IMG/VR virus record: IMGVR_UViG_3300021389_000031
Location: 1-53,085 of that record
Reading direction: 5' to 3' (one strand)
Source of the DNA: a virus
Length of the DNA stretch: 53,085 nucleotides
A program made the translations under genes and the position numbers. Shown here in pieces: positions 31,849-41,033 of the stretch (position 1 is the first letter of the stretch; the number at the start of each line of letters is the position of its first letter). Under the pieces are notes generated by a model that saw nothing but the letters and a program-made list of their open reading frames with translations, was not told the DNA's origin and ran no database searches.

Positions 31849-32358
31849 ATGTTTAACGCACCTATCCCCGGACAGTCTCTGACTTCTACCCCTAGGAATG
31901 CTCCTTGGGAACGCCCCCCTGAGGTTGTTGACCCAGAGGAAGCCCTCAATATCCATCTTGATCGTCTGAACCAACCTGACAAGCTTGAGGCTCTGTTGGA
32001 TGCTATTAATATGGGCATAGATGTGAAAACCCTAACATCAGGTATTCTTCGTAGTGCTGTGGCCACAGGTATTCATACAATTGATGTCGGTTTGATTATT
32101 GCCCCTATCATCCATGAGTTTATTCGCTCAACTGCAGAGATTGCTGGTGTAGAATATGACGAGGGCTTTGAAGATAAGAAGGCTAAAGAAAAATTTGAGT
32201 ATGCGCGTACGAAGAGTAAAGCTTTGAAGAAGCTCCGTGAGATGGGTGAGGAGCCTGTACTTGAAGCATCTCCTATTGAAGAAGAGATGGTACCTATGAT
32301 TGAAGAAACACCTGTGTCTGAAGCAAGTACTTCTGGCTTTATCCAGCGGAGGAAATAA
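31849..32358 (+). CDS. Small virion-type protein with membrane-like helix, 169 aa
   Basis: Residues 60-100 contain TSGILRSAVATGIHTIDVGLIIAPIIHEFI, a moderately hydrophobic helix, and the C-terminus is acidic with EEMVPMIEETP. Similar proteins sit next to lysozyme and ejection genes in marine podo- and myoviruses. Role unknown; a membrane-contacting ejection factor is possible. Confidence 0.65.
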   Translation: MFNAPIPGQSLTSTPRNAPWERPPEVVDPEEALNIHLDRLNQPDKLEALLDAINMGIDVKTLTSGILRSAVATGIHTIDVGLIIAPIIHEFIRSTAEIAGVEYDEGFEDKKAKEKFEYARTKSKALKKLREMGEEPVLEASPIEEEMVPMIEETPVSEASTSGFIQRRK

Positions 32359-32360
32359 GT

Positions 32361-33335
32361 ATGGGCATTTGGAAAGGTATCTATCTTGGCCTCCAAGATG
32401 TTGAAGAAAAGAAGCTCCAAAAAGATCAGCTTGAAGCTGCTCGTCAAGAGAAGCTTGCAGATCGTCTAGAGCAACGCCAGATGGCTTTGTTGCAGTTGGC
32501 CCCTAAGCGGGCTTCGAGCAATGCTCAAGCTTCCAAGTATGCAGCTAACTTGTCTTGGGTGAAAGGTCGAGTGGGGGGTGGGGAAGCCGCAGAGAAGTTT
32601 ATCAACCAACTTAACCTTGATCCCTCTGCTGCAGAAGAGGTACAAAAGCTTATCACGGCTGCAGAGGCCAAGACTGGTATTCGGTACTCTGGGGATGAGT
32701 TTATGAATGCCGTAACTATTCTGGGTGGTAATATTGACAACCCAGATGTGAAGGAGCGTTTTGCCACTACTGGAGACTATGTTCAAGCTGTTCTTGAATC
32801 AGACCTTTCTGACTTCAACAACTTTGCCGAACTCTACCAAGAAGGTGTTGCAGCCCCAACCACAAAACTTGCAGTGGATGTTAACCCAAATCTGTATGCG
32901 GCTACAGATACCACTCGTTTTGAAGCACAAAATAAGCTGTTTGACGACAACATCCTTAATACTGCTAAGTCTGAAGTGTCGCGGTTGGCGAAAGAAGATC
33001 CTGTAGCTGCGGGTGAGCTTCAAGCTAAGATAAAGCTCTATGGTAAGGATGGTGGTGCTGCAGAGACTGAAGACCTTCGTAAGGTGTTTGGCCCCCAAGT
33101 TTATCAAAACTTGTTGGCTTCTTCTTCAGAATACCCAATTCTGCAGAGTATGAAAGTTAACCCTTACTTTGCCCCCTATACACAAGTCCAACAACCTAGT
33201 GTTTCTCTATCCTCTGGTGTAGGAGTTTCTGGGGAGGATGCTAGTATCCTGAAGAGCAACCCTTCCGAGGAGAATAAACGCTATTTTGATAGCTTGTATG
33301 GGTTGGGTGCAGCAGATGAAGTCTTGGGGGTGTAA
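32361..33335 (+). CDS. Internal virion/ejection protein, 324 aa
   Basis: A helical, charged protein starting MGIWKGIYLGLQDVEEKKLQ with a coiled-coil-like first 60 residues, then a mixed domain (GVAAPTTKLAVDVNPNLYAA). Position between lysozyme and the 1144-residue protein fits the middle ejection protein (T7 gp15-like order). No sequence motif proves it. Confidence 0.68.
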   Translation: MGIWKGIYLGLQDVEEKKLQKDQLEAARQEKLADRLEQRQMALLQLAPKRASSNAQASKYAANLSWVKGRVGGGEAAEKFINQLNLDPSAAEEVQKLITAAEAKTGIRYSGDEFMNAVTILGGNIDNPDVKERFATTGDYVQAVLESDLSDFNNFAELYQEGVAAPTTKLAVDVNPNLYAATDTTRFEAQNKLFDDNILNTAKSEVSRLAKEDPVAAGELQAKIKLYGKDGGAAETEDLRKVFGPQVYQNLLASSSEYPILQSMKVNPYFAPYTQVQQPSVSLSSGVGVSGEDASILKSNPSEENKRYFDSLYGLGAADEVLGV

Positions 33336-33337
33336 TC

Positions 33338-36300
33338 TTGACAGAGACCCTAAACCCCTTTAAGGGGCCTATTAAAGGCGCTACAGTTGCACCTCCTCAG
33401 AACCCTTTTAAGGGTCCCGTTGTGCAACCTGAAAAGCCCGTTCAAAAGGGTTATACCGAGTCTGACCTTGTGCTTGATGACTACTACCCTGTGGTTGCAG
33501 ATTTCATGCGCGCTCGTCACAACTACTCTGAAGAAGAGTTGGCAGACCGTGAAAACACTGTAAAAACCTTTATCAACGAATCTCGTTTCTTTGCTGGAGG
33601 TAATGCCCCTCAGGCAGTGAGCGAGATTGCCTTTATTACAAAGCACAGTAAGGATAAAGACACCCTCGCCAAACTTGGTGCAGGGTATGACTTGTTTCAA
33701 AATATGAGCGGTCTGTTCTCTGAGGATACAACTTGGGGGGAAACCGCAGGTGGAACTTGGGACTACCTTAGGTCTGCTCTGGTAGACCCGGTTAACTATG
33801 CTTCACTGTTTACAGGTGGTCTAGCTAAAGCTGCTGTTACTGGTGGGTCTAAGGTTGGTACAAAAGTAGCACAGAAGCTTGCTATGGACGCCTATACCAC
33901 AACCCTTCGTGGGAAGATTGCTGGTGGGCTTACAGAAGTCGCGGCAAAGGAGTTGGCTACCAAAGCTGCGGAAAAGGTTTTTGGACAAAGTATGCTCTCT
34001 ATGGGTGTCCAAAAGTCTGCTCAAATGGGGGTGAACCGCGCTGCTCGTATGGCCACTACAAGTGCTTTTGGTAAACTGACTAACAAAGGGGCGCTTGCAG
34101 CTATCATTGCTTCTGGTAGTGTTGATACTCTCTCCGCTATTGGTACAGATGTAGCCTACCAAAAGAGCCTGATTAAGACTGGTGCACAGGAAGAGTACAA
34201 TCCCTATCAAACGGGTTTGGCTGCTCTTGCTGGTATTGCTATGTCTGGTGTACAGGCAGGCCTACAGCTTCGTAGTGGGGCTTCTAACCTCGCACTTCCC
34301 TCTGTAGACGTAGCTAAACCTGTATCGGGGGATGTCGTTAGGAACTTTCGTTCCAGTCTTCTGGAGGGTGATTGGAAGGCTAAGGTTGCTGCAGGTAAAG
34401 AGCTAAAGGATCAAGACACAGAGTTCTTCATCCGGTTTATTCTTGGGGATGACAGTCTAAAACTAAAAGGTCTTAGCCAGAGTCTCTACGAGGCTGGGTA
34501 TGTGTGGCAACGTCGTAGTGAAGACGACAGTATCTCAAACTTTGTGACAGATATCTTGAAAGATTTTGACCCTACGGAGGCACGAGGTTTTCTCCAAGAT
34601 TTTGAGAAAGCCACTGGGGTTAAGATGCCAGAAACGACAGATGCTCTTAAAGATATGGAGACATTCTCCAACATCTTTGCAAAGAAGGTGAGTGATGGGG
34701 GTAGGCTACATAATGCACTAAGCCAAATGGCCCGCAAACTTGGTAAAGATGTTGAAGATGTTACCTTTGAAGATATGGTTACTGATGCCTTGGGGCAAAC
34801 CACCTTTAAGGGTAAAACTGTGATTGAGAAAGCTATCTTTGATAAACTCCCCAAAAACATTGCGACCTTCCAGAACAATGTTATCCGTGGCATCGTTTCA
34901 AACCTTTCTACAACAGGTCTGAACTTCCGTGGTTGGCGCTTTAACACCTTGATGAACTCCATCACAGACCTCTCTCTGGCAGGTGTGCATGGTGGGGCAG
35001 GCTTCTGGTTTAAGTGGACTGGTAACGAAGTTCTTTCTAAAGAGCAACTCCGTATTGCTGGACAGCTTGTTGAGGCTAATATTCAAAAAGCTAAAAACCT
35101 GCTTGATCCGGACATGACCCTAGAGGCGTTTGAATCTCTCGCGTTGAAAAGCCCTAAAGACTTTCAAAGTCTGCTGCACACCTTTGCAGGTGGTGTAGAC
35201 AACTCAACGCAATTTACAGGTCGGTTGGGGTTTGATCCTGAAGAGACAGTCCTCTCTAAAAATGTTGAGCGGGGTATGGAAGTTTTGCAGAAGCTTGGGG
35301 CTGTAAGAGCAGTGGATATGCTCACAAAGTCTCAGGAGTATGTCTACCAACTCGATAAGGCTCTTCGTATCTCTTCTATCAATAAAGGTTGGTCAGAATT
35401 TTTTGACCACCCTAATGCTGCCAAGATGATGAACACAAAAGAGTTCATGGAAGCGTCTGCAAAAGCTCTGTATGAGACAGAGAGGGCACTCATGTCGCAC
35501 TCCTTCCGGGGTGCAGGGGGCTTTACTGGAGAGTTTGCAACACTGCTGGAAGACTTTAGAAAGCTTCCGGGATTGGGTTTGCTTGTGCCATTTGGGAGGT
35601 TTTTCAATAACACCATTGCCACCATGATGGATGGTGCTGGCCTCTCTCTGGTAGGGAAACTTATCGGTAAGCAAAAGATGCGCTCCACCCCAGAACTTGT
35701 TATTCGTGCCGCATCTGCTTGGGGGCTTATCTTCTCTATGGGAGATAGTGCTAAGTCTGCGATAGATCAGGGTCTTGGGTTGTTTGAAACACGTAGCCCT
35801 AGTACAGGAGACGTTAAAGACTGGAAGTATGAGTACCCAGCATCAGTTATGATCGGTACCGCCAAGGTTCTAGAATATCTCAATAGCGGTGATGGGTCTG
35901 TGCCAAAAGGTATTGCAAAAGAGTATCTTGAGGTTATCGGTGGGCAGCTTACAAGAGACCTCAGTGACACTGCTACAGGAATCTTCCGGGTGGTCGAGGA
36001 TGCTCTTACAGGAGACATTGAACCTCTGGTTGCTGCTGGTAGGTTGCTTGGGGGTATCCTAGAGAAACCTACTGCTGGTATTACCCGAGCCTTTGAACCT
36101 TACAACGACCTTGCTGGCTTGCTTCGGGGTAACGATTTTGTTTCCCCTGATAGACGTCAAGGGTCAAAGGTACTTAATAACTCTCTCCGTTATATAGACC
36201 AATTCACAGGGGCTATATTTGGGGATCTTGAGGAGCAGAAGTACAACCCTGTTTCAGGTGCAGCAGGCCTAAACCCCACAAAGTATATGACTGTACGTGA

Positions 36301-36772
36301 GGGTAGGGCACCTACCTATACCTCAAGGCTACTGAACACAGTAGGTATACGGGATTTTGACAAGATTGTAGCTTCCTACTCTGATGCAGAGAAAGCTGAT
36401 AATCGGTACAACAAGATTTTTAATTTGCTGGTTGAAGAGAGGTCTAAGGCTCTTTGGAACTTGAAGGGTTTCCAAGGTAGACCCCGTGAAGAGAAAGAAG
36501 TCCTCATCAGAGATCTTATTAAAGATGTTGCCACTATGACAAAGGATCTGATGAAGCAAAACGTGGTGGACTCTGGAGACCGTAGACTTGCTAAAATGCT
36601 CTCTATTGCTAATTTGGCAGGATCTATTTCTAAGATAGATAAAGCCCTAAAAGCTATTTCTCAGTCTACTGGGGAGGGTGGGGAGCTTAAGTTTGACGAT
36701 CTCACAGAGGGTCAGTTGGATATGCTAGAGACTTACCTAAAGCAACGAGATACAATCATTCGTCTGAAATAA
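33338..36772 (+). CDS. Large ejection protein (gp16-like position), 1144 aa
   Basis: TTG start at 33338 with GGGGGTG upstream, two bases after the previous stop. Two NPFKGP repeats open the protein. Residues ~150-330 are Ala/Gly-rich and weakly hydrophobic (GGLAKAAVTGGSKVGTKVAQ, AALAGIAMSGVQAGLQL), suitable for crossing membranes; the remainder is helical. T7-like phages place one very large ejected protein last in the virion operon. No lytic transglycosylase motif is seen; that function lies in 31103-31846 instead. Confidence 0.75.
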   Translation: MTETLNPFKGPIKGATVAPPQNPFKGPVVQPEKPVQKGYTESDLVLDDYYPVVADFMRARHNYSEEELADRENTVKTFINESRFFAGGNAPQAVSEIAFITKHSKDKDTLAKLGAGYDLFQNMSGLFSEDTTWGETAGGTWDYLRSALVDPVNYASLFTGGLAKAAVTGGSKVGTKVAQKLAMDAYTTTLRGKIAGGLTEVAAKELATKAAEKVFGQSMLSMGVQKSAQMGVNRAARMATTSAFGKLTNKGALAAIIASGSVDTLSAIGTDVAYQKSLIKTGAQEEYNPYQTGLAALAGIAMSGVQAGLQLRSGASNLALPSVDVAKPVSGDVVRNFRSSLLEGDWKAKVAAGKELKDQDTEFFIRFILGDDSLKLKGLSQSLYEAGYVWQRRSEDDSISNFVTDILKDFDPTEARGFLQDFEKATGVKMPETTDALKDMETFSNIFAKKVSDGGRLHNALSQMARKLGKDVEDVTFEDMVTDALGQTTFKGKTVIEKAIFDKLPKNIATFQNNVIRGIVSNLSTTGLNFRGWRFNTLMNSITDLSLAGVHGGAGFWFKWTGNEVLSKEQLRIAGQLVEANIQKAKNLLDPDMTLEAFESLALKSPKDFQSLLHTFAGGVDNSTQFTGRLGFDPEETVLSKNVERGMEVLQKLGAVRAVDMLTKSQEYVYQLDKALRISSINKGWSEFFDHPNAAKMMNTKEFMEASAKALYETERALMSHSFRGAGGFTGEFATLLEDFRKLPGLGLLVPFGRFFNNTIATMMDGAGLSLVGKLIGKQKMRSTPELVIRAASAWGLIFSMGDSAKSAIDQGLGLFETRSPSTGDVKDWKYEYPASVMIGTAKVLEYLNSGDGSVPKGIAKEYLEVIGGQLTRDLSDTATGIFRVVEDALTGDIEPLVAAGRLLGGILEKPTAGITRAFEPYNDLAGLLRGNDFVSPDRRQGSKVLNNSLRYIDQFTGAIFGDLEEQKYNPVSGAAGLNPTKYMTVREGRAPTYTSRLLNTVGIRDFDKIVASYSDAEKADNRYNKIFNLLVEERSKALWNLKGFQGRPREEKEVLIRDLIKDVATMTKDLMKQNVVDSGDRRLAKMLSIANLAGSISKIDKALKAISQSTGEGGELKFDDLTEGQLDMLETYLKQRDTIIRLK

Positions 36773-36777
36773 AAAGA

Positions 36778-36798
36778 AGGGGCCGCGAGGCCCCTTTT
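36778..36798. terminator. Bidirectional terminator between convergent arms
   Basis: GGGGCC-GCGA-GGCCCC (36779-36794) with TTTT on the plus strand and a run of As upstream that reads as TTCTTTTT on the minus strand. It ends the late rightward transcript and the early leftward transcript. Confidence 0.85.
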
Positions 36799-36801
36799 AC
36801 T

Positions 36802-37026
36802 TTAAGCATCATCATCAAGCATATAGTCAGCCCATTCGTTAGCTTCCCTCTTGATGTCCTCTCGCCTAACTGCTCCTGTGTGCCTCATAAGGAGTCCAGT
36901 AAGTGCAGCAGCAGCGAAGTATCGTCTAGCAGTCATTGGTTTTGGTGGTTGTAGTGGCTTCTTCTCTTCCAAGAACTGCTTTGCTTCTGCCTCAAGTGGC
37001 AGTGGTTTTTTTCTTGGACGTGCCAT
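36802..37026 (-). CDS. Hypothetical basic protein, 74 aa
   Basis: Last gene of the leftward arm. Starts MARPRKKPLPLEAEAKQFLE and has a short helix TARRYFAAAALTGLLMRHTG, weakly hydrophobic, then an acidic end. It overlaps the upstream 36992-37162 frame by 35 nt. No family is recognised. Confidence 0.7.
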   Translation of the reverse strand: MARPRKKPLPLEAEAKQFLEEKKPLQPPKPMTARRYFAAAALTGLLMRHTGAVRREDIKREANEWADYMLDDDA

Positions 37027-37162
37027 TGATCTTCTCTAGGTTAAGGAAGTATGCCTTATTGAAACCAAATTGCCAATCTCGGTGATCTTTGGTATCAGGC
37101 TTATGGGGGTTGCTGATCTGCCCCCGGCGAAAGTCTTTCCACCCTTGGTCGTAAGGACTCAT
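36992..37162 (-). CDS. Rmf-like small protein, 56 aa
   Basis: The ATG at 37162 overlaps the stop of 37159-37353 (ATGA). The product reads MSPYDQGWKDFRRGQISNPH, then DHRDWQFGFNKAYF. The spacing of GW-x2-F-x2-G, NP and DW-x2-GF resembles the ribosome modulation factor (Rmf/CrpP) family, small proteins that dimerise ribosomes or modify drugs. The match is by pattern only. The C-terminus is basic (NGTSKKKTTAT). Confidence 0.6.
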   Translation of the reverse strand: MSPYDQGWKDFRRGQISNPHKPDTKDHRDWQFGFNKAYFLNLEKINGTSKKKTTAT

Positions 37163-37353
37163 GCAGGGTCTCCCCAGTTAACACACTTGTACAAGATCTG
37201 TACATTCTCTCCCTCAGCCTGAAGAAAGAAATCTGAGGCAATGCTTTGTGCTGCAGCTTCACAGAAAGCTTCAGACATAAACACAGGCTTTGGTGCGGCA
37301 GTGACACACTGTCCAACGGACATATTACAAACCATAAAGACAAGACTAAGCAT
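37159..37353 (-). CDS. Small exported or membrane protein, 64 aa
   Basis: Begins MLSLVFMVCNMSVGQCVTAA, a short hydrophobic start that could be a signal peptide, followed by a soluble part (FCEAAAQSIASDFFLQAEGE) with Cys residues. An AAGGAGA ribosome site lies 5 bases before the ATG. Coupled to both neighbours by overlaps. Role unknown; envelope location inferred. Confidence 0.6.
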   Translation of the reverse strand: MLSLVFMVCNMSVGQCVTAAPKPVFMSEAFCEAAAQSIASDFFLQAEGENVQILYKCVNWGDPA

Positions 37354-37810
37354 GGGGATCTCCTTTGAATTGTGGGTCGTCTAGTAGCTCTTGAAGGTAC
37401 TTCCTGAGTTTTTCTTTACCAGATAGTCGAGCTAGTACTCTGCATCCACTATAGATAACCTTCTTTGCATCGTAGGGAAGACTGGTACCATCCTTGTCGC
37501 CCCACCTACAGAGGGCCTTTGTGACGTTCCCCCAGTGGAAGGAGTCTGCTCCCCACTGCTTGTCGCTCTTATACTCGATGTAATCGTTAAGGGTATTCCA
37601 ACTACTGGGGAAGTCGTAGTAGTCTGAGGGGCCACCATCGGAGGTCTTTTCGTCACCGTAGTAAGGTCTAATCTCATCTTCTGTTAGAAGAAAGATATTC
37701 CCAAATTGTACGTAATAGTATACCTCTGAGATTTCCTCTACAATACCTACATAATTATAGACACTGTAAGCTTTGCTGGTACAAATCACCTTATCGCCAA
37801 CTTTAATCAT
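37346..37810 (-). CDS. SH3/KOW-like plus DUF3310-like protein, 154 aa
   Basis: The first ~50 residues (KVGDKVICTSK...GIVEEI...YVQFG) form a small barrel of the KOW/SH3 type. The C-terminal part has FHWGNVTKALCRWGDKDG and PYDAKKVIYSGCRVLARL, close to the 'GN-KYL-R-G-KDG-DLKKA' core of the phage DUF3310 (SaV-like) family, some members of which are called nucleotide kinases without proof. Overlaps the PhoH gene by 4 nt. Confidence 0.62.
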   Translation of the reverse strand: MIKVGDKVICTSKAYSVYNYVGIVEEISEVYYYVQFGNIFLLTEDEIRPYYGDEKTSDGGPSDYYDFPSSWNTLNDYIEYKSDKQWGADSFHWGNVTKALCRWGDKDGTSLPYDAKKVIYSGCRVLARLSGKEKLRKYLQELLDDPQFKGDPHA

Positions 37811-38508
37811 AGACCCTCCTCATAGAAAGCTGTGAGCCACTCTTTGCAGATCTCACTTCGTACCACATCTGCCAAAGTAAACTCAATCAAATTACAACTC
37901 ATATTGTACTTCTTGGCCAAGTGGATGGCTTTAGACAACCCTGACTGTTCTTTGATGTCTGACTGTCTGATGTCCCCATTAAGGACTAGCTGGCAGTTTT
38001 CCCCAATACGAGTTACAAGCATCTTGAACTGAGCGACATCAAGATTCTGAGACTCATCCGCCAAGATAAGGGCATCTTTGAAAGAGCTTCCTCGCATGTA
38101 CTCCAAGGGAGCCATAACGATGTTACCATTCTTGATCCCAGTCTCTACTTCACCCTTCCCGAGTTGTTCCTCAAGGACACTTAGAACAGGACTAAGCCAA
38201 GGCCCGAACTTCTCCTCTAGGGTACCGGGAAGCGCCCCAAGGGATTTACCCACAGAGACTGCAGGACGTGTAATGATGATCTTGTGAATCTCTCTGGTAG
38301 CATAGAGGTTGGCTGCGTGGGTAGCTGCTAGGAAGGTTTTACCTGTACCTGAAGGCCCAAGCACGATTACCTGTTTAGAGGTTTTTAGTGCATTGATGTA
38401 CTTCTTTTGATTGTCGTTAAGCGGTTCGAGGACCCTTACTTTTGAGTTCCCTTCTTCTTTAGCCCCTTTATACCGACTTACCCGTTTTCCTCGGGGTTTT
38501 TCAATCAT
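37807..38508 (-). CDS. phoH: PhoH-like ATPase, 233 aa
   Basis: An RNA-helicase-like P-loop ATPase frequent in marine phages; exact role unsettled. Walker A is GPSGTGKT at about residue 52; ITRPAVSVGKSLGALPGT follows; Walker B is ALILADESQN and LNGDIRQSD completes the family set. The N-terminus is basic. It has its own promoter (38542-38570), since a terminator separates it from the NrdJ transcript. Confidence 0.9.
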   Translation of the reverse strand: MIEKPRGKRVSRYKGAKEEGNSKVRVLEPLNDNQKKYINALKTSKQVIVLGPSGTGKTFLAATHAANLYATREIHKIIITRPAVSVGKSLGALPGTLEEKFGPWLSPVLSVLEEQLGKGEVETGIKNGNIVMAPLEYMRGSSFKDALILADESQNLDVAQFKMLVTRIGENCQLVLNGDIRQSDIKEQSGLSKAIHLAKKYNMSCNLIEFTLADVVRSEICKEWLTAFYEEGL

Positions 38509-38541
38509 TGATCTTTCCTTGATTGAGTTTATGGAGTTTCA

Positions 38542-38570
38542 AGTATAGTTGAGAATATGGATTAGCTCAA
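38542..38570 (-). promoter_or_regulatory. Sigma-70 promoter for phoH operon
   Basis: Minus strand: TTGAGC (38570-38565), 17-bp spacer, TATACT (38547-38542), about 30 bases before the phoH ATG. It lies just after the nrdJ terminator. Confidence 0.65.
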
Positions 38571-38571
38571 G

Positions 38572-38596
38572 TAAAAAGAAAGGCCCCGAAGGGCCT
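38572..38596 (-). terminator. Rho-independent terminator after nrdJ
   Basis: On the minus strand AGGCCC-TTCG-GGGCCT forms a six-pair stem with a stable tetraloop, followed by TTCTTTTT. It separates the nucleotide-metabolism genes from phoH. Confidence 0.85.
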
Positions 38597-38600
38597 AACT

Positions 38601-40349
38601 TTAGGTAAGACTGTCACAACTACGGATACCTGTTTCAGGGTCGATATAGCAAGCACCCCCCTCAACAACTACTTCGTCTTCTTTTGTATCATCTTCAACA
38701 ACATCTTCACTGGTAGATGCGTTGAGAATCCCGAACCTCTTGCCAGCCGCACGGAAGGTAGTGCAACCTTTTGCCCCACCTTCGTAGGCACGGAGATAGA
38801 CTCCTTTGAACTCCTCCCAAGTAACACTGGCACCCACATTGCACGTCTTAGAGCAAGCACTATCGATCCACTTTTGGGCTGCAGTTAGCATATCCACATG
38901 TTCAAAAACCGAGACCTGATCCGCTGTCTTACACTTAATACCCCACTCTCGGTAAGCGTAGTCTTCGATACGTTCTACAACAGGACCATCCGCCGTCTGG
39001 ACTGTACGGTTATACTCTAGGGAGAATACTGGCTCCAAACCAGAAGAGATATTGTTTGCCGTAAGACTGATAGTACCAGTTGGGGCGATAGAGGTTAGGT
39101 GAGAGTTGCGGATGCCATACTTATGAATATCCTCCTGCAACTCTGGGTCCAACTTCTGGATAAAGGCACTACCACAATACTCTTGTGTGAACAGTGGGAA
39201 GGGACCTTTCTCTTCTGCGAGACGTACAGAAGCTCGGTAACACTCGTGGGCAATAATTTTAAGGAGACATTCAGTCCAATCTTGAGCCTCTTTAGAACCA
39301 TACTCAATACCAAGAGCACCTAGGGCGTTTCCTAGGCCAGTGACACCAAGACCCATCCTTCGTTTTGATTTGGCTTCTTGCTCCTGCTGAGGGAGTGGGT
39401 AAGTTGTCTCATCAATAACATTGTCCATTGCCCGTACAACATGGGGGATGTCTTCTTTCAGTAGGTCATAGTCAAAGACAAACACACCGCCAATTTTTCT
39501 GACATACTGTGTCAGGTTGTACGACCCAAGGAGACAAGCTCCGTAAGGGGGAAGGGGTTGTTCCCCGCATGGATTTGTTGCCGAAATATCTTCCAAGTAG
39601 AACAGATTGTTCATCTGGTTTACCCGGTCAATAAAAATGACTCCCGGCTCTGCCCAATCCCAAGTTGCCCGCAGGATAGTCTCCCAGAGACTCCTCGCAC
39701 GAACCGTCTCAAATACCCGACCTTCGAACACTAGATCAAAGTCTCTGTCAGCTTTTACAGCTTCCATAAAGTCATCAGTAACCAACACAGAGAGGTTGAA
39801 CTGTGTAAGGATGTGGTTGTTTGTTTTGGCAGTGATAAACTCTACAATGTCCGGATGATCTACCCGTAGACACCCCATCTGAGCACCACGTCGATGACCT
39901 GCAGAAGAGATTGTCTTACAGACAGCATCCATAATCCCCATAAAAGAGATTGGTCCCGATGCTTGAGAGCCTAGTGACTTGATCCGAGCACCTTTTGGTC
40001 GGATACCAGAAAAATCGTAACCAACACCACCACCAAGCTGCATGGTGCGGGCAGCCTCTTTTGCTACATCCATGATACCAGAAAGGGAATCTGGGATCTT
40101 CTGCATGACAAAGCAGTTAAAAGCTGTGACCCGACGATAAGACCCTGCTGCAGATTGCACACGCCCCCCGGGGAGGAATCGTTGATACCGAAGGATTTCT
40201 TTCAGTTTCCGGTAGTGGTTCTCACTATCGCTAAGTGCGCTGGCAACACGTGCACATTTCTGGTCGTAAGTCTCCCCTTCTTGTCGATACTTCTTTTCAT
40301 CTGCCCAAATAGCGATAGGGATTTGCGGGCCGTATGTTGTGTCTAGCAT
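38601..40349 (-). CDS. nrdJ: Class II (B12-dependent) ribonucleotide reductase, 582 aa
   Basis: Makes deoxyribonucleotides using adenosylcobalamin. The ATG at 40349 has AGGA seven bases upstream and gives MLDTTYGPQIPIAIWADEKK; a start 22 codons earlier is not supported. Motifs: FLPGGRVQSAAG, FNCFV, LGGGVGYDFS, NPCGEQPLPPYGAC (active-site Cys-Glu), SIAPTGTISL and a C-terminal Cys pair (GACYIDPETGIRSC) for re-reduction. No small subunit gene is present, as expected for class II. It is the hallmark of 'cobaviruses'. Confidence 0.9.
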   Translation of the reverse strand: MLDTTYGPQIPIAIWADEKKYRQEGETYDQKCARVASALSDSENHYRKLKEILRYQRFLPGGRVQSAAGSYRRVTAFNCFVMQKIPDSLSGIMDVAKEAARTMQLGGGVGYDFSGIRPKGARIKSLGSQASGPISFMGIMDAVCKTISSAGHRRGAQMGCLRVDHPDIVEFITAKTNNHILTQFNLSVLVTDDFMEAVKADRDFDLVFEGRVFETVRARSLWETILRATWDWAEPGVIFIDRVNQMNNLFYLEDISATNPCGEQPLPPYGACLLGSYNLTQYVRKIGGVFVFDYDLLKEDIPHVVRAMDNVIDETTYPLPQQEQEAKSKRRMGLGVTGLGNALGALGIEYGSKEAQDWTECLLKIIAHECYRASVRLAEEKGPFPLFTQEYCGSAFIQKLDPELQEDIHKYGIRNSHLTSIAPTGTISLTANNISSGLEPVFSLEYNRTVQTADGPVVERIEDYAYREWGIKCKTADQVSVFEHVDMLTAAQKWIDSACSKTCNVGASVTWEEFKGVYLRAYEGGAKGCTTFRAAGKRFGILNASTSEDVVEDDTKEDEVVVEGGACYIDPETGIRSCDSLT

Positions 40350-40350
40350 T

Positions 40351-40503
40351 CTATGTCCTAATTGTAAGTCGGTGTGGTTGGTCCAGCACATGCTCGTGCC
40401 ACTTGAAAGAAACAAGTGCTGACTCTCCCGAAATCAGCACCTGCTTTTCTTTATCTTTGATCTGTTGCAGCCTTACGATTAACTCTTCAACGGTCATCCC
40501 CAT
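40351..40503 (-). CDS. Small hypothetical protein, 50 aa
   Basis: From ATG at 40503 (another ATG at 40497) the frame reads MTVEELIVRLQQIKDKEKQV and ends one base before nrdJ. It overlaps the MazG end by 17 nt. The helical N-terminus followed by a beta end has no recognised family. Tight packing between two real genes supports it. Confidence 0.6.
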   Translation of the reverse strand: MGMTVEELIVRLQQIKDKEKQVLISGESALVSFKWHEHVLDQPHRLTIRT

Positions 40504-40864
40504 TTCCTTGCAGCTTACCCCGATTTTTACGGGAGTTAAGTTTCTCTACATTCTTGTCTAGGACTTGTTGTAGGTCTGCATCAAAGTATGCTGAGAGTGC
40601 AGTCACATAGAAGAGGACATCCCCAAGCTCCTTGATAATTACTGTGGGGTCAACTGAGCCATCTCGGAAGTACTTCTTGATCTTCTCAGCTACCTCCCCT
40701 GCCTCTCCTACAAGGCCCAAGGTGTTCTCTACAAGACGTGTCTGGCCTGTAGTCAGCATCATGGTCTCTACCCAGTGAGAGTACTGAGAGGGACTCATAG
40801 GAGCTTCCTCTTCAGAGTAGTACTCATCTCCCATAAGGGCTTCAATGTCGCTAGCGTTAATCAT
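40487..40864 (-). CDS. mazG: MazG-like nucleotide pyrophosphohydrolase, 125 aa
   Basis: Hydrolyses nucleoside triphosphates, possibly also lowering ppGpp. Core motifs are LVGEAGEVAEKIKK (E-x2-E helix) and IKELGDVLFYV (E-x2-D), the Mg-binding four-helix set; the C-terminus RGKLQGNGDDR is the usual family end. The N-terminal 40 residues are an acidic extension. Overlaps the small upstream gene by 8 nt. Sits with nrdJ and thyX as nucleotide metabolism. Confidence 0.85.
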   Translation of the reverse strand: MINASDIEALMGDEYYSEEEAPMSPSQYSHWVETMMLTTGQTRLVENTLGLVGEAGEVAEKIKKYFRDGSVDPTVIIKELGDVLFYVTALSAYFDADLQQVLDKNVEKLNSRKNRGKLQGNGDDR

Positions 40865-41021
40865 CTTCTTCTACCTCAAGGTATCCTAGGGTTACATCAT
40901 CAATCTCGTAGATCGCAGTGATAATGAGTTCTTCGATCACGGATAGGTTAGTGTTTCGGTCAGACTCCAGAAAGTTCGCATCGGGGTCTACAGTCAGTGA
41001 AAACGTAATGTTATACTTCAT
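40857..41021 (-). CDS. Small acidic protein, 54 aa
   Basis: ATG at 41021; reads MKYNITFSLTVDPDANFLES and ends EVEEDD. A beta-helix-beta pattern with no known motif. It lies between the phosphoesterase and MazG with an 8-nt overlap to the latter, so it is probably translated. Confidence 0.62.
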   Translation of the reverse strand: MKYNITFSLTVDPDANFLESDRNTNLSVIEELIITAIYEIDDVTLGYLEVEEDD

Positions 41022-41033
41022 TTTGGTACCTTG

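Noticed and set aside
33338-36772. Virion RNA polymerase (N4-type)
   Set aside because: The large protein is too short and has no T7-like polymerase motifs; the consensus sigma-70 promoters suggest host transcription.
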